Assembly: GCF_016616885.1 (NCBI RefSeq)
Contig: NZ_CP067102.1
Span: 4,554,501 to 4,618,500 of the forward strand
Length of the DNA stretch: 64,000 bases
From: Bradyrhizobium diazoefficiens
GTDB lineage: Bacteria > Pseudomonadota > Alphaproteobacteria > Rhizobiales > Xanthobacteraceae
Reading direction: 5' to 3'
Below, one piece after another: positions 8,158 to 15,272 of this stretch. Position numbers and translations under genes: made by a program. How positions within the stretch are numbered: position 1 is the first letter of the stretch; the number at the start of each line of letters is the position of its first letter. Below the pieces are notes generated by a model that was not told where the DNA came from, ran no database searches, and worked only from the letters and a program-made list of their open reading frames with translations.

Positions 8158-8217
8158 CAGCAAGTCTCTTTGCAGTAAGTCTCTTTTTGCAGTAAGTCTC
8201 TTTGCAGTAAGTCTCCT
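8158..8217. repeat. Four tandem ~15-17-bp repeats
   Basis: The unit GCAGTAAGTCTCTTT occurs about four times in a row (first copy GCAGCAAGTCTCTTT, second with two extra T, last ending CTCCTG). It lies upstream of two small genes. Perfect copies with small length changes suggest slippage. Confidence 0.85.
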
Positions 8218-8284
8218 GGCCAATCGGGAACAAGCGCGCCCCGCACACATTGAGGTGGTCTTCCCGCGAGAGAAGAGGCTCGTC

Positions 8285-8410
8285 ATGCCTGCCTGGCTCG
8301 AAGTACTGCTCAATCTGTCCGGCTATGCCGGCTTCGTGGCGCTTGCAACCCGCGGCGCCGCATGCCCGCAGGACTCCGCCGACGATGAGGCCTATGGCAG
8401 CAAGCGCTAG
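8285..8410 (+). CDS. Micro-protein with one hydrophobic segment (41 aa)
   Basis: ATG 8285 to TAG 8408-8410, preceded by GAGAAGAGG. Residues 4-22 (WLEVLLNLSGYAGFVALAT) form a likely membrane helix, followed by a short acidic tail ending AYGSKR. Its stop overlaps the stop of the convergent gene at 8407 by 4 bp. Function unknown. Confidence 0.5.
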   Translation: MPAWLEVLLNLSGYAGFVALATRGAACPQDSADDEAYGSKR

Positions 8411-8604
8411 TTCGCCTGCGGCGGCTGTCCTGCAGTGCGCACCAGCCGGTCAGCCTTGACCGCGACGCGCGTGTCCTCGAGCTGCGGCCGCAACGAAAAG
8501 CTGATCACCACGAAGGCGAGACAGAACAGCGTGCCGACGACGACGACGCGGCGGTAGGTCTGGCGGTCGCCCTGGTAAAATGACGGTTCTAAAAAAGGTG
8601 TCAT
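8407..8604 (-). CDS. Small single-pass membrane protein (65 aa)
   Basis: From ATG 8602-8604 (MTPFLEPSFYQGDRQTYRRV); an in-frame TTG two codons upstream is an alternative. Residues ~20-38 form one membrane helix (VVVVGTLFCLAFVVISFSL), followed by a periplasmic-type tail (RPQLEDTRVAVKADRLVRTA). The basic segment before the helix predicts N-in topology. The composition is convincingly protein-like, but I do not recognise a named family. Confidence 0.65.
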   Translation of the reverse strand: MTPFLEPSFYQGDRQTYRRVVVVGTLFCLAFVVISFSLRPQLEDTRVAVKADRLVRTAGQPPQAN

Positions 8605-8744
8605 TGGCAAATTCGGTTTTCTTGTTGTCTTTGCCAGACAGCTATCCCAACGCGCAGCAAGCGCAACGCGATTGGGCTTTTAACCTAACCGAATAGGGTT
8701 ATCGCGATCCCTGCAAGTTTTCCGTTAGGAATTTGGCGCGCGCC

Positions 8745-9095
8745 TCAGATCTCGGCGAGCCACTTCAACGACGCGCGGAAGCCGAGGCTGCGATGGCCCG
8801 CGACCAGAACGGTGCCGTACACCTCGGCCCCCTCCTCGCTGAACGTGCCGGAAAAGCCGCTGGTCGCTTCGGTGCCGGCGAACAGCGGCCGCACGAGCGG
8901 ATCGGCGAACGGCGAATGCTGGTTGGTGGCCAACTCGCCCTTCCAGGTGCCGTTGCCGAATGTGTAGGAGCCGCGCGACCAGAAATACGGTCCGCCGCCG
9001 AGCAGCACGCCATCACGCAAGATCAACACGCCGTTGTCGCGGCCCTTCACGCCGTCGAGCATGTGGATGTGGATCGAGTAGAGCCCGTTCTTCAT
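8745..9095 (-). CDS. GrlR-like regulatory-domain protein
   Basis: 116 aa from ATG 9093-9095 (MKNGLYSIHIHMLDGVKGRD); the frame continues upstream but only through repeat sequence. The pattern MK.GLY.I....G.......GVLILRDG.L.GGGPYFWSRGSY resembles the small lipocalin-like GrlR domain, first described as a negative regulator of a type III secretion locus in enteric pathogens and present in many rhizobia as stand-alone proteins. It has no signal peptide. The match is to the domain only; a regulatory role here is inferred. Confidence 0.6.
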   Translation of the reverse strand: MKNGLYSIHIHMLDGVKGRDNGVLILRDGVLLGGGPYFWSRGSYTFGNGTWKGELATNQHSPFADPLVRPLFAGTEATSGFSGTFSEEGAEVYGTVLVAGHRSLGFRASLKWLAEI

Positions 9096-9202
9096 GGATG
9101 CGCCCGTCGTTACGAGCGACGATAGCGCGGCATGCGGGAAGCGTCGAGCCAGCGACCCAGACCTGTCGCCGCGCCGTGACCGGCTTTGTTCAGGCTTCGC
9201 CG

Positions 9203-9260
9203 CCATTTCGTTCCCGGAGGACGAATCGGAATCGACGAAATCCGCGCGAAGCAATTCTTA
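9203..9260. repeat. 58-bp dispersed repeat, copy A
   Basis: This begins CCATTTCGTTCCCGGAGGAC and ends AATTCTTA, and aligns to 9441-9499 with about a dozen differences. It carries a near-palindrome (TCGTTCCCGGAGGACGA). Repeats of this kind look like a lineage-specific intergenic element. Confidence 0.75.
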
Positions 9261-9440
9261 AAAAGTCGTTTGCACGCAAACGAGCGACAAACCGCTGCAT
9301 GCGAACGATCACACCGTGTCCTGGGACATCGGCAGAGGCGGCCGCAACGACGACACGATGACGCGAAGCATCGCACTGACTCGTTTTGACACAGCCCCCA
9401 ACCAATATTCGAGCAGCCACAAACTGTTCTGCATCCGACT

Positions 9441-9499
9441 CCATTTCGTTCTCGAAGAACGAATCGGAGTCGAGCAAATCAACGCGAAAGCGATTCCTA
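9441..9499. repeat. 58-bp dispersed repeat, copy B
   Basis: Direct-orientation partner of 9203-9260. It contains a symmetrical core TCGTTCTCGAAGAACGA (9446-9462; 7-bp arms round CGA). On the minus strand it would encode the phrase LLDSDSFFENEM, which can create spurious ORF extensions. Confidence 0.75.
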
Positions 9500-9559
9500 A
9501 TGATCGATGAAGCGAAGCCATCCTCACCTGAGGTCCGCAACGCCTTTAGCCGAGAACGC

Positions 9560-9697
9560 TCAGGCTGCGCGCTTGGCGTTGCCCTTCTCGGAGAAGCACT
9601 CCAGGATCTGGATGCGGAGTTCTTCTGCGGCCGGACCCTCGACCTTCCTGAGCTGGTTCCAGAGCCGGATCACTTCGCGCTGTTTCTCGACGGTCAT
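9560..9697 (-). CDS. Small helical protein (45 aa)
   Basis: ATG 9695-9697 with GGAGGTGATTC just upstream, ending TGA at 9560. The sequence (MTVEKQREVIRLWNQLRKVE, then EELRIQILECFSEKGNAKRAA) is a well-formed amphipathic helix pair with a basic C-terminus. The very good ribosome site and codon use support translation. Function unknown. Confidence 0.7.
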   Translation of the reverse strand: MTVEKQREVIRLWNQLRKVEGPAAEELRIQILECFSEKGNAKRAA

Positions 9698-9817
9698 GAA
9701 TCACCTCCAAAGCGGATGACTCACTAGAACAAAATGGGAACAAAAAGTCCAGCCCTGACGCGAGATTTCATGCGTGTCGCGTTGAACCTTTCCGGTGCGC
9801 CGAGGACCCATGGAGGC

Positions 9818-9833
9818 TGGGGATTTCAGCGCC
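9818..9833 (-). repeat. Dispersed 16-bp motif, copy 2
   Basis: Exact reverse complement of 1688-1703. It forms the left arm of the long inverted repeat of the structured region. Confidence 0.6.
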
Positions 9834-9934
9834 CGGTCACATGGCAGCGCCGCGATCGACGAACATATTCCGTCACCGCGGCGCTGTTGCTTTTTGGATT
9901 TTCAACCTTAAGTCAGAGAGGTCGCTGACGGCCA

Positions 9935-9950
9935 GGCGCTGAAATCCCAA
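9935..9950 (+). repeat. Dispersed 16-bp motif, copy 3
   Basis: GGCGCTGAAATCCCAA, one base different from 1688-1703 and complementary to copy 2. Confidence 0.55.
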
Positions 9951-9966
9951 TGCCGTCAGCAAGAGA

Positions 9967-9996
9967 GCCCCGTGCGCAAGCACGGGGTTTTTCTTT
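9967..9996 (+). terminator. Strong Rho-independent terminator
   Basis: CCCCGTGC pairs with GCACGGGG through a GCAA tetraloop, followed by TTTTTCTTTC. No protein gene on the + strand ends here, so it probably closes the structured RNA candidate upstream. Confidence 0.85.
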
Positions 9997-10106
9997 CTCG
10001 GTATCGGCTGATGAGTTGCGGGGATCGCCGCGCACGATCGCGATGAACTTTTTCAGCGCTGGCGCGTCAAATCAATGAAGCTTCCCCCAGGCTTCACCCC
10101 CATCAG

Positions 10107-10135
10107 AAAACCCCGCTTCCCCCAGGCGGGGTTTT
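10107..10135. terminator. Bidirectional terminator after the HU gene
   Basis: AAAACCCCGC (10107-10116) and GCGGGGTTTT (10126-10135) form a 10-bp stem with T runs on both strands. It lies ~75 bp beyond the minus-strand HU stop. Confidence 0.85.
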
Positions 10136-10209
10136 CCCCTTTTTGTCGGCATCGCGCCGCCGGTCCGCGCGTCGCTCAAGGCGCACGCAGACGGCGCGCG
10201 ACGTTGGGA

Positions 10210-10506
10210 TCAGACCGAGTCCTTGGCGACCTTCAGCGGCGAGGCCTTGACCGACTTGCTCGCCGGCTTCGCAGCAAACTGCATCGGCTCCTTGGTGAAG
10301 GGATTGACGCCCATGCGGGCTTCGGTCGCAGGCTTGTTGACGACCGACATCTTCACGAAACCGGGAATAACGAACTCGCCGGACTCGTTGAGCTCCTTGT
10401 AGCCGACGGTCGCCATGTATTCGATGACCGACTTCACGTCGTTCTTCGCAAGCTGCGTGCCTTCCGCAATTGCATCAATCAATTGGGTCTTGGTCATCTT
10501 CGCCAT
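10210..10506 (-). CDS. HU-family DNA-binding protein
   Basis: 98 aa from ATG 10504-10506 with AGGAAG upstream; an N-terminal extension of the frame lacks a ribosome site. The HU/IHF fold is evident: MTKTQLIDAIAEGTQLAKND at the N-terminus, GFVKMSVVNKPATEARMGVN in the beta arm, and the signature NPFTKEPMQF. A short basic tail (KPASKSVKASPLKVAK) extends past the normal ~90-residue end. It probably binds and bends DNA non-specifically in the nucleoid. A hairpin terminator follows. Confidence 0.92.
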   Translation of the reverse strand: MAKMTKTQLIDAIAEGTQLAKNDVKSVIEYMATVGYKELNESGEFVIPGFVKMSVVNKPATEARMGVNPFTKEPMQFAAKPASKSVKASPLKVAKDSV

Positions 10507-10775
10507 GTCTGGACTTCCTCTGAATTGGGTGCGCGCGCTGCGACGTAGCTTTGTCCGGGAAGCGGTAAAACCACGCGGGCCGCGCGTCTGTTCATGCCTG
10601 TCGGTCACGAAGCAGCCGGGCTTAGAACCCATTGAGGCCGAAAACGCAAGCAGCAGTTCTGCGCGAGTTCCGTCCTGTTTCCGCCGGACAATGCTGTCTG
10701 CGGCGACGACAAATCGAATTCCGCAGCACCCTTAAAGAGTTCGCCAACCTTGCGGACTTGCCCGCGCGCATGCGA

Positions 10776-11582
10776 CTACGGCTCCTGAGCCACACTGCTG
10801 AGATATTTGGCCGGTGGCTTTCCCAGCGCCTTCCTGAACATGGTGATGAAGGCCGTGACCGATTCATAGCCGAGATCGGCGGAGACCTGCTGTACGCTCG
10901 CCCCCGCAGCAAGCTGGCGGATCGCAACGATCAGATGCAGTTGCTGGCGCCAGCGTCCAAACGTCAGCCCCGTCTCCTTCGCGACGAGACGCGCAAGGCT
11001 GCTCTCGCTGAGCGCGACGTGATCCGCCCATTCCGCCAGCGTGCGGCGGTCCGCGGGATTGTCCGCCAAGGCTTCCGCAATGCGCGTCAACCGCGGCTCA
11101 CGCGAGAGCGGCAGATGCAATTGCTGCACGGGCATGCGCGGCAACTCGCCGAGCAGCACGCCGATCAGGCGCTCCCGCCGCGCCTCGTCATGCTGCGCGC
11201 CGTCGGATAGCTCGACGATCAATTCGCGCAGCAATGGCGAGATCGAGATGGTGCAGCAGCGATCCGGCAGATCGACCAGCTCCGCCTCGATGTAGACGAA
11301 GAACAGGCGTGCATTCGCAGTCGCACGATTGCTGTGCGGCATGTCGCTTGGAATCCAGACCGCGCAATGCGGCGGCACCATCCACAGCCCGCTCGGAACG
11401 CGACAGGTCACGCCGCCTCCAAGCGACACCACGAGCTGTCCCTTGCGATGCCTGTGATCAGGCACCTCCCCTTTGGTCCCATCGGCATCGACGCGCACGG
11501 CAATGACCGGCGCGGAGCGGTCATCCACGTCCAGGTCGAGCCAGGGATAACGGAGAGGATAACGAAGCTTCTGTCTCATCAT
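10776..11582 (-). CDS. AraC-family regulator with N-terminal cupin
   Basis: 268 aa. An N-terminal cupin-like sensing domain (VPDHRHRKGQLVVSLGGGVT, WMVPPHCAVWIPSDMPHS) is followed by a C-terminal AraC double helix-turn-helix (TLAEWADHVALSESSLARLV; SADLGYESVTAFITMFRKAL; GKPPAKYL). The layout matches transcription regulators that sense small ligands. It is transcribed divergently from the carboxylesterase at 11677 with a ~95-bp gap, so it probably controls that gene. The exact start (11582 or the ATG one codon later) is uncertain. Confidence 0.88.
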   Translation of the reverse strand: MMRQKLRYPLRYPWLDLDVDDRSAPVIAVRVDADGTKGEVPDHRHRKGQLVVSLGGGVTCRVPSGLWMVPPHCAVWIPSDMPHSNRATANARLFFVYIEAELVDLPDRCCTISISPLLRELIVELSDGAQHDEARRERLIGVLLGELPRMPVQQLHLPLSREPRLTRIAEALADNPADRRTLAEWADHVALSESSLARLVAKETGLTFGRWRQQLHLIVAIRQLAAGASVQQVSADLGYESVTAFITMFRKALGKPPAKYLSSVAQEP

Positions 11583-11676
11583 TGACGGTTTTTAGCGATC
11601 GAATGGAATTATGCATAGATTCATCCATCGGGAAAGTCGATAGATCTCGCCTCACCTCGAACAAGGAGATGCGACC

Positions 11677-13227
11677 GTGCACGGCTCGATACCCTCTGGA
11701 GCTGCCCAACTGGGCCGAACCATTCGCACGCAGGCCGGCGTGGTGCGCGGCGAGCCACGCGACGCCGGCGGCGTGCTCGCCTTCAAAGGCATTCCTTACG
11801 CCGCGCCGCCGGTCGGGCCGTTACGCTGGCGCGCGCCACGGCCGCCGACGCCGTGGACAGGCGTGCGCGATGCACTGGCCTTTGGCCCAGCGTCTCTCTC
11901 GTCGCTCGAGAATGATCCGAGGCCGGGACCGCGCAGTGAGGATTGCCTCACCCTCAACGTCTGGACCGCCGCGAAGAAAGCGGACGAGAAGCGGCCCGTG
12001 ATGGTGTGGATTCACGGCGGCGGCTTCCAATTCGGCTCCTCGGCCAATCCCGCGACCGACGGAAGCCTGCTGGCGGCCAAGGGTGTCATCGTCGTCAGCT
12101 TCAACTATCGGCTCAGCATTTCAGGCTTTCTCGCCCATCCCGAGCTCGATGCGGAAGCGCCGTCGGGCAATTACGGCCTGCAGGATCAGCTCGCCGCGTT
12201 GCGCTGGGTCCAGGCCAACATCGCAGCCTTCGGTGGCGACCCCGATAACGTCACCTTGTTTGGCGAATCCGCCGGCGCCATGGCCGTCGGCATTCTGATG
12301 GCGTCGCCGCTGGCACGCGGGCTGTTCCACAAGGCCATCGGCGAGAGCGGCGCCTTCTGGGATGGCCGGCACGGGCCGCTGCAAAACTTTGAGGAAGCTC
12401 GCGCGCGCGGCCTCGCCTTCACGCGAAGGCAAGGCAATGCGTCGATCGCAGCCTTGCGCGCGATGCCCGCCGAACAGTTGAATGCGGCCGCGCCCTGGAG
12501 CTTTGAGCGCGACCATGTCACCCAGGCTTTCTCGCCAAACATCGATCATCACGGTGTGCCTGACGTGCCCGCGCGACGTTTCCTGCGCGGCGAACAGATG
12601 CACATCCCACTGCTCGCCGGCTGGAACAGCGCGGAGGAATTCCCCTTCATGTCGCAATCCCTGCCCGCTCACTCCGCGCAAGGTTTTCGCGCGGCGGCCG
12701 AAGCGATGTTCGGCAAGGAGCGGCTGGCAGAATGTCTCAACATCTACCCCGCCGACACTGACGCGCAGGCCAGGGCATCCGCCGCCGCGCTCACCGGCGA
12801 TATGGTCGTCGGCGAGCAATGCTGGCAGTGGCTGCGGCTGCATCGCAGCCGCACGCGCGCGCCCGTCTACGGCTACCACTTCAACTACACCTCGCCCTAC
12901 ACGCCGATCGCCTCGCACGTCACCGAGATCCCCTTCGTGTTCGGCACGCTGACGCCGCAGCGGGTGATCGGCAGCACCACGCCGCCGGCTGAAGCGGACC
13001 GCGCGCTCGCGCAGACCATCATGAGCTATTGGGCGAACTTTGCGACACGCGGCGATCCCAACGGGCCCGGCCTGCCGCCCTGGCCGGCCTACGACGAGAG
13101 CGATGTGGTACAGATCCTCGGCAACGCGATCGAAGCCCGCCCCAATCCGCAAGCCGATCGCTTCGCCTTCATCGGCAGCTTCAGAGCGGACGGCGCACTT
13201 CCGATGCGCTGGCGCGAGGAGATGTAG
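11677..13227 (+). CDS. Type B carboxylesterase
   Basis: 516 aa from GTG 11677, which follows AAGGAGA. The alpha/beta-hydrolase is of the carboxylesterase/para-nitrobenzyl esterase family. The oxyanion motif VMVWIHGGGFQFG, nucleophile elbow FGESAGA (Ser198), SEDCLTLNVW and the catalytic-His region SHVTEIPFVFG are present. There is no signal peptide, so it is probably cytoplasmic. It should hydrolyse carboxylic esters; substrate unknown. The divergent AraC regulator suggests inducible expression. Confidence 0.9.
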   Translation: MHGSIPSGAAQLGRTIRTQAGVVRGEPRDAGGVLAFKGIPYAAPPVGPLRWRAPRPPTPWTGVRDALAFGPASLSSLENDPRPGPRSEDCLTLNVWTAAKKADEKRPVMVWIHGGGFQFGSSANPATDGSLLAAKGVIVVSFNYRLSISGFLAHPELDAEAPSGNYGLQDQLAALRWVQANIAAFGGDPDNVTLFGESAGAMAVGILMASPLARGLFHKAIGESGAFWDGRHGPLQNFEEARARGLAFTRRQGNASIAALRAMPAEQLNAAAPWSFERDHVTQAFSPNIDHHGVPDVPARRFLRGEQMHIPLLAGWNSAEEFPFMSQSLPAHSAQGFRAAAEAMFGKERLAECLNIYPADTDAQARASAAALTGDMVVGEQCWQWLRLHRSRTRAPVYGYHFNYTSPYTPIASHVTEIPFVFGTLTPQRVIGSTTPPAEADRALAQTIMSYWANFATRGDPNGPGLPPWPAYDESDVVQILGNAIEARPNPQADRFAFIGSFRADGALPMRWREEM

Positions 13228-13318
13228 GCGACGGGACCCGCGGTGGGTTCAAAAGAGCGGCCGTTCGCGGTCGCCGCAAGGTAGTTCCCTTTTCAGGCCA
13301 TCTCCTGCATAATGCGGC

Positions 13319-13504
13319 ATGGCCAAAACAAAAGTGACCTTCAAAACCGCCCGGATTTCAGACAGCGAATGGAAAATCCTGGCTGATTACCCCGACCACG
13401 AGCAGCGTCAAATCACCGGGTTTACCAGCAAGGCAGATGCCGACGACTGGATCAACGGCGATCGCAAGATCGCGTGGCTCCGCTCTCAGGGCTACGCCAA
13501 GTGA
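13319..13504 (+). CDS. Small conserved-type hypothetical protein (61 aa)
   Basis: ATG 13319 to TGA 13502-13504. The sequence (MAKTKVTFKTARISDSEWKI, then FTSKADADDWINGDRKIAWL) is compact, basic at the N-terminus, and has no membrane segment. It resembles small stand-alone proteins of rhizobia with a S.ADADDWI motif; no function is known. Confidence 0.7.
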   Translation: MAKTKVTFKTARISDSEWKILADYPDHEQRQITGFTSKADADDWINGDRKIAWLRSQGYAK

Positions 13505-13585
13505 TTAGCTTCAAGTAGCTTCCCTTCAGCGCGCCTTTGCAGCTCCGGTTCCACGAGGGAGTCACCTCGTCGTGAAACTTGTGAC

Positions 13586-13972
13586 TTGATCGACATTGTT
13601 CAGACTCTGGTAACCCAACGCATCCACTCTCCATTCAGGTTGGTTGCGTTGGAGTACCCCACAGTGCTGGATTTTGACGAGCTGCGTGAACTCGCAGCCG
13701 ATGTTCGTGTGTTTGTCGATGTCGCCGAGGACAAGGCCGAGGCGCTCAGGGCCGTCATCGGCGCCTACGACGTGGTGCTGGCGATCTTCCCGTCCGGAGA
13801 CGGCATGGGCCTTCACGTCATCAAGGGCAAAGAGATCCTGGACAAGATCTCGACATCGCGGTCGCACGCGATGTACAGCCACACGGCGATCGCGGTTCCC
13901 GACCTCGAGCATGCCGAGGTGCTAAAACTGCTGACGACGGCGGCGCCCGTCGAACGACGGATTGCGGCGTAG
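13586..13972 (+). CDS. Hypothetical protein (up to 128 aa)
   Basis: An open frame from TTG 13586 to TAG 13970-13972. It is coherent from about VALEYPTVLDFDELRELAAD onward, with a hydrophobic strand (YDVVLAIFPSGDGMGLHVIK) and a helical end (LEHAEVLKLLTTAAPVERR). A GTG at 13664 with GGAG 10 nt upstream may be the true start (102 aa). No family recognised. The antisense frame looks like composition shadow. Confidence 0.45.
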   Translation: MIDIVQTLVTQRIHSPFRLVALEYPTVLDFDELRELAADVRVFVDVAEDKAEALRAVIGAYDVVLAIFPSGDGMGLHVIKGKEILDKISTSRSHAMYSHTAIAVPDLEHAEVLKLLTTAAPVERRIAA

Positions 13973-14036
13973 TTGCAGGCGGAGACAGCCGGACGAGCTC
14001 GGCCTGCATGTTTTGCGCGGCGATGCGAAGAATCGT

Positions 14037-14144
14037 CAGGATACGCCCGCTTTGGCGGGCTCCTCATCACGAGGGTCTAATATCTCGCCGCAAAACGAGG
14101 CCTCATCCTGAGGGCCCGCCATAGGCGGGCGTCTCGAAGGATGG
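14037..14144. repeat. Inverted pair of REP-like palindromic repeats
   Basis: Copy 2 (+, ~14099-14144) reads CCTCATCCTGAGGGCCCGCC, then ATA and GGCGGGCGTCTCGAAGGATG. Copy 1 (14037-14075) is the same element inverted. Each has its own GC-rich hairpin (GCCCGC/GCGGGC; GCCCGCC/GGCGGGC). TTTTGCGCGGCGA (14011) and TCGCCGCAAAA (14084) add outer pairing around copy 1. This type is commonly seen between genes of Bradyrhizobium and relatives. Confidence 0.8.
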
Positions 14145-14192
14145 CTACGAGTCGATCGCCGTGTTTTCCTTCATGTGCGATGGCGCTGCCCT

Positions 14193-14357
14193 TCAATGCC
14201 CCCACACAGCGGCCGTGAAGCCGATCGCGATAAAGCCGAGGCCAATGATAACCGTCGCGATTTCGGCGGCGTTGTCCACACTGAACAATTTGACAATGGC
14301 AGTCCCAACGGCACTGAGAACGATGTCGAAGATGAGGCCGAGCAAGGCGTCAAGCAT
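14193..14357 (-). CDS. Small two-helix membrane protein (54 aa)
   Basis: From ATG 14355-14357 to TGA 14193-14195. Two hydrophobic helices (LLGLIFDIVLSAVGTAIVKL and IATVIIGLGFIAIGFTAAVW) are joined by FSVDNAAE. It is the last gene of a run of micro-proteins on this strand and starts 6 bp after the stop of the preceding 27-aa frame. Function unknown; holin-like or membrane-stress peptides are similar in shape, but nothing specific is visible. Confidence 0.6.
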   Translation of the reverse strand: MLDALLGLIFDIVLSAVGTAIVKLFSVDNAAEIATVIIGLGFIAIGFTAAVWGH

Positions 14358-14363
14358 GGCCAA

Positions 14364-14447
14364 TCATCCTGCCTTGTAGCTGTCAACGGCGGCGAAGAAG
14401 AGCACCGCGATCAGCCAGCCGACGACATATCGTTTGAACCAGTTCAC
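14364..14447 (-). CDS. Possible 27-aa membrane micro-protein
   Basis: GTG 14445-14447 with GAGG ~9 nt upstream; the product is VNWFKRYVVGWLIAVLFFAA plus VDSYKAG. One hydrophobic helix with a basic N-terminus. Supported by position inside the micro-protein run and close spacing to the next gene, but very short. Confidence 0.4.
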   Translation of the reverse strand: MNWFKRYVVGWLIAVLFFAAVDSYKAG

Positions 14448-14573
14448 GGCGAAAGACCTCGTTTCCAGGCATTCGTCGCATGAGGCGCAACCCCGGTTCA
14501 TCAGGCCGGGCTCCTCGCCGGCAGGATATGCGGGCAATCACACATGCGTGGCCAGGCCTTGGCCTGGCTACCT

Positions 14574-14882
14574 TCAATCTTGCATGTCCCTGATCGCGAA
14601 ATGGCATCCAAACGCAACCATGGCCAGCGCAAACGTCGAGCCAAATAGAATTCGCAAAACCAGGCCCATGTCCTCGCTCACATAGCGGACGTCTTGCCGG
14701 TGTGCGTAACGTTCGGGGTGGGCGGCATCAGGCTCTTGAGGAGAGATTGTCACGAGCACAAGCCACGCGACCGTCCCGCAAAGCGCCGCAACCCGCGCAA
14801 TCCTTCCCAGCCTTTGAAGCCAGCGCGTCTTGCCGCTCCCGTCATGGCCGGATCTTACCTCGCTTTTGCCGATTGCTGTCAC
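14574..14882 (-). CDS. Membrane protein, translationally coupled (102 aa)
   Basis: I placed the start at GTG 14880-14882, which overlaps the TGA of the upstream gene (GTGA), the usual signature of translational coupling. Two hydrophobic stretches are visible (RIARVAALCGTVAWLVLVTI and LRILFGSTFALAMVAFGCHF), separated by a hydrophilic His/Tyr/Arg-rich loop (HPERYAHRQDVRYVSEDMG). The frame is open far upstream, but there it only shadows the preceding gene. No family recognised. Confidence 0.6.
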   Translation of the reverse strand: MTAIGKSEVRSGHDGSGKTRWLQRLGRIARVAALCGTVAWLVLVTISPQEPDAAHPERYAHRQDVRYVSEDMGLVLRILFGSTFALAMVAFGCHFAIRDMQD

Positions 14883-15160
14883 CGCAACTGCAGGCTCCTC
14901 ATGGCAGTGAACACGCTGAAGACGACAAAGGCCGGCAGGCTGTAGACCACCGCGTTCACGGCCCATCCAATCACCGTGCCCCAAAAGACAGAATCGCTGA
15001 GCGCTCCCCAGAACAAGTACGCTGCGGCCATGCCTGGAAATTCCACGCCCGACCAATCGCTGGTGCCGTCTCTCATCGACGGTATCGACATGAAGGCCGT
15101 GGAGATCAGGAATCCGATCGCCAACGCGATCAGCAGGTTCGTTTTCAGGGTATGAGCCAT
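14879..15160 (-). CDS. Three-helix membrane protein (93 aa)
   Basis: ATG 15158-15160 to TGA 14879-14881. Hydrophobic helices at ~5-25 (LKTNLLIALAIGFLISTAFM), ~45-68 (AAAYLFWGALSDSVFWGTVI) and ~70-88 (NAVVYSLPAFVVFSVFTAMR). A short loop SIPSMRDGTSDWSGVEFPG separates the first two. It is the upstream partner of the coupled gene at 14574. Function unknown. Confidence 0.65.
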   Translation of the reverse strand: MAHTLKTNLLIALAIGFLISTAFMSIPSMRDGTSDWSGVEFPGMAAAYLFWGALSDSVFWGTVIGWAVNAVVYSLPAFVVFSVFTAMRSLQLR

Positions 15161-15165
15161 GCAAC

Positions 15166-15255
15166 TTAGTCGCGCTGCTCCGCCAACGGTTCAGGTGCCG
15201 TACCAGACCGGTTTGGCGCCTCCTCCCACCACCCCCTCAGTTTCTCTTCTGCCAT
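15166..15255 (-). CDS. Possible 29-aa micro-protein
   Basis: MAEEKLRGWWEEAPNRSGTA plus PEPLAEQRD, ending 5 bp before the next start. Composition is protein-like, but no ribosome site is seen. It could instead be the displaced C-terminus of the truncated gene just upstream (15273-15515), whose frame stops 18 bp before this ATG. Confidence 0.3.
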   Translation of the reverse strand: MAEEKLRGWWEEAPNRSGTAPEPLAEQRD

Positions 15256-15272
15256 TTGAGTTGAGTGCACTG

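Larger units (their letters stand above)
9698..10106. ncRNA. Structured intergenic region, possible small RNA
   Basis: No convincing protein. On the + strand, TGGGGATTTCAGCGCC (9818-9833) can pair with GGCGCTGAAATCCCAA (9935-9950; 15 of 16). Inside this, CAGCGCCGCG (9845-9854) pairs with CGCGGCGCTG (9877-9886). GCTGACGGC/GCCGTCAGC flank the second arm. A strong terminator follows at 9967-9996. Nested long-range pairing ending in a terminator suggests a ~180-nt RNA, but a miniature inverted-repeat element would look similar. I could not match it to a named RNA family. Confidence 0.35.

Noticed and set aside
9305..9325. GTGTCCTGGGACA resembling the IS256-family terminal repeat
   Set aside because: It is a short palindrome with no second end or transposase remnant nearby; similarity to the IS end is limited to about a dozen bases.
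9734..9928. 64-codon + strand frame in the structured region
   Set aside because: No ribosome site, poor composition, and the bases are better explained by nested inverted repeats.
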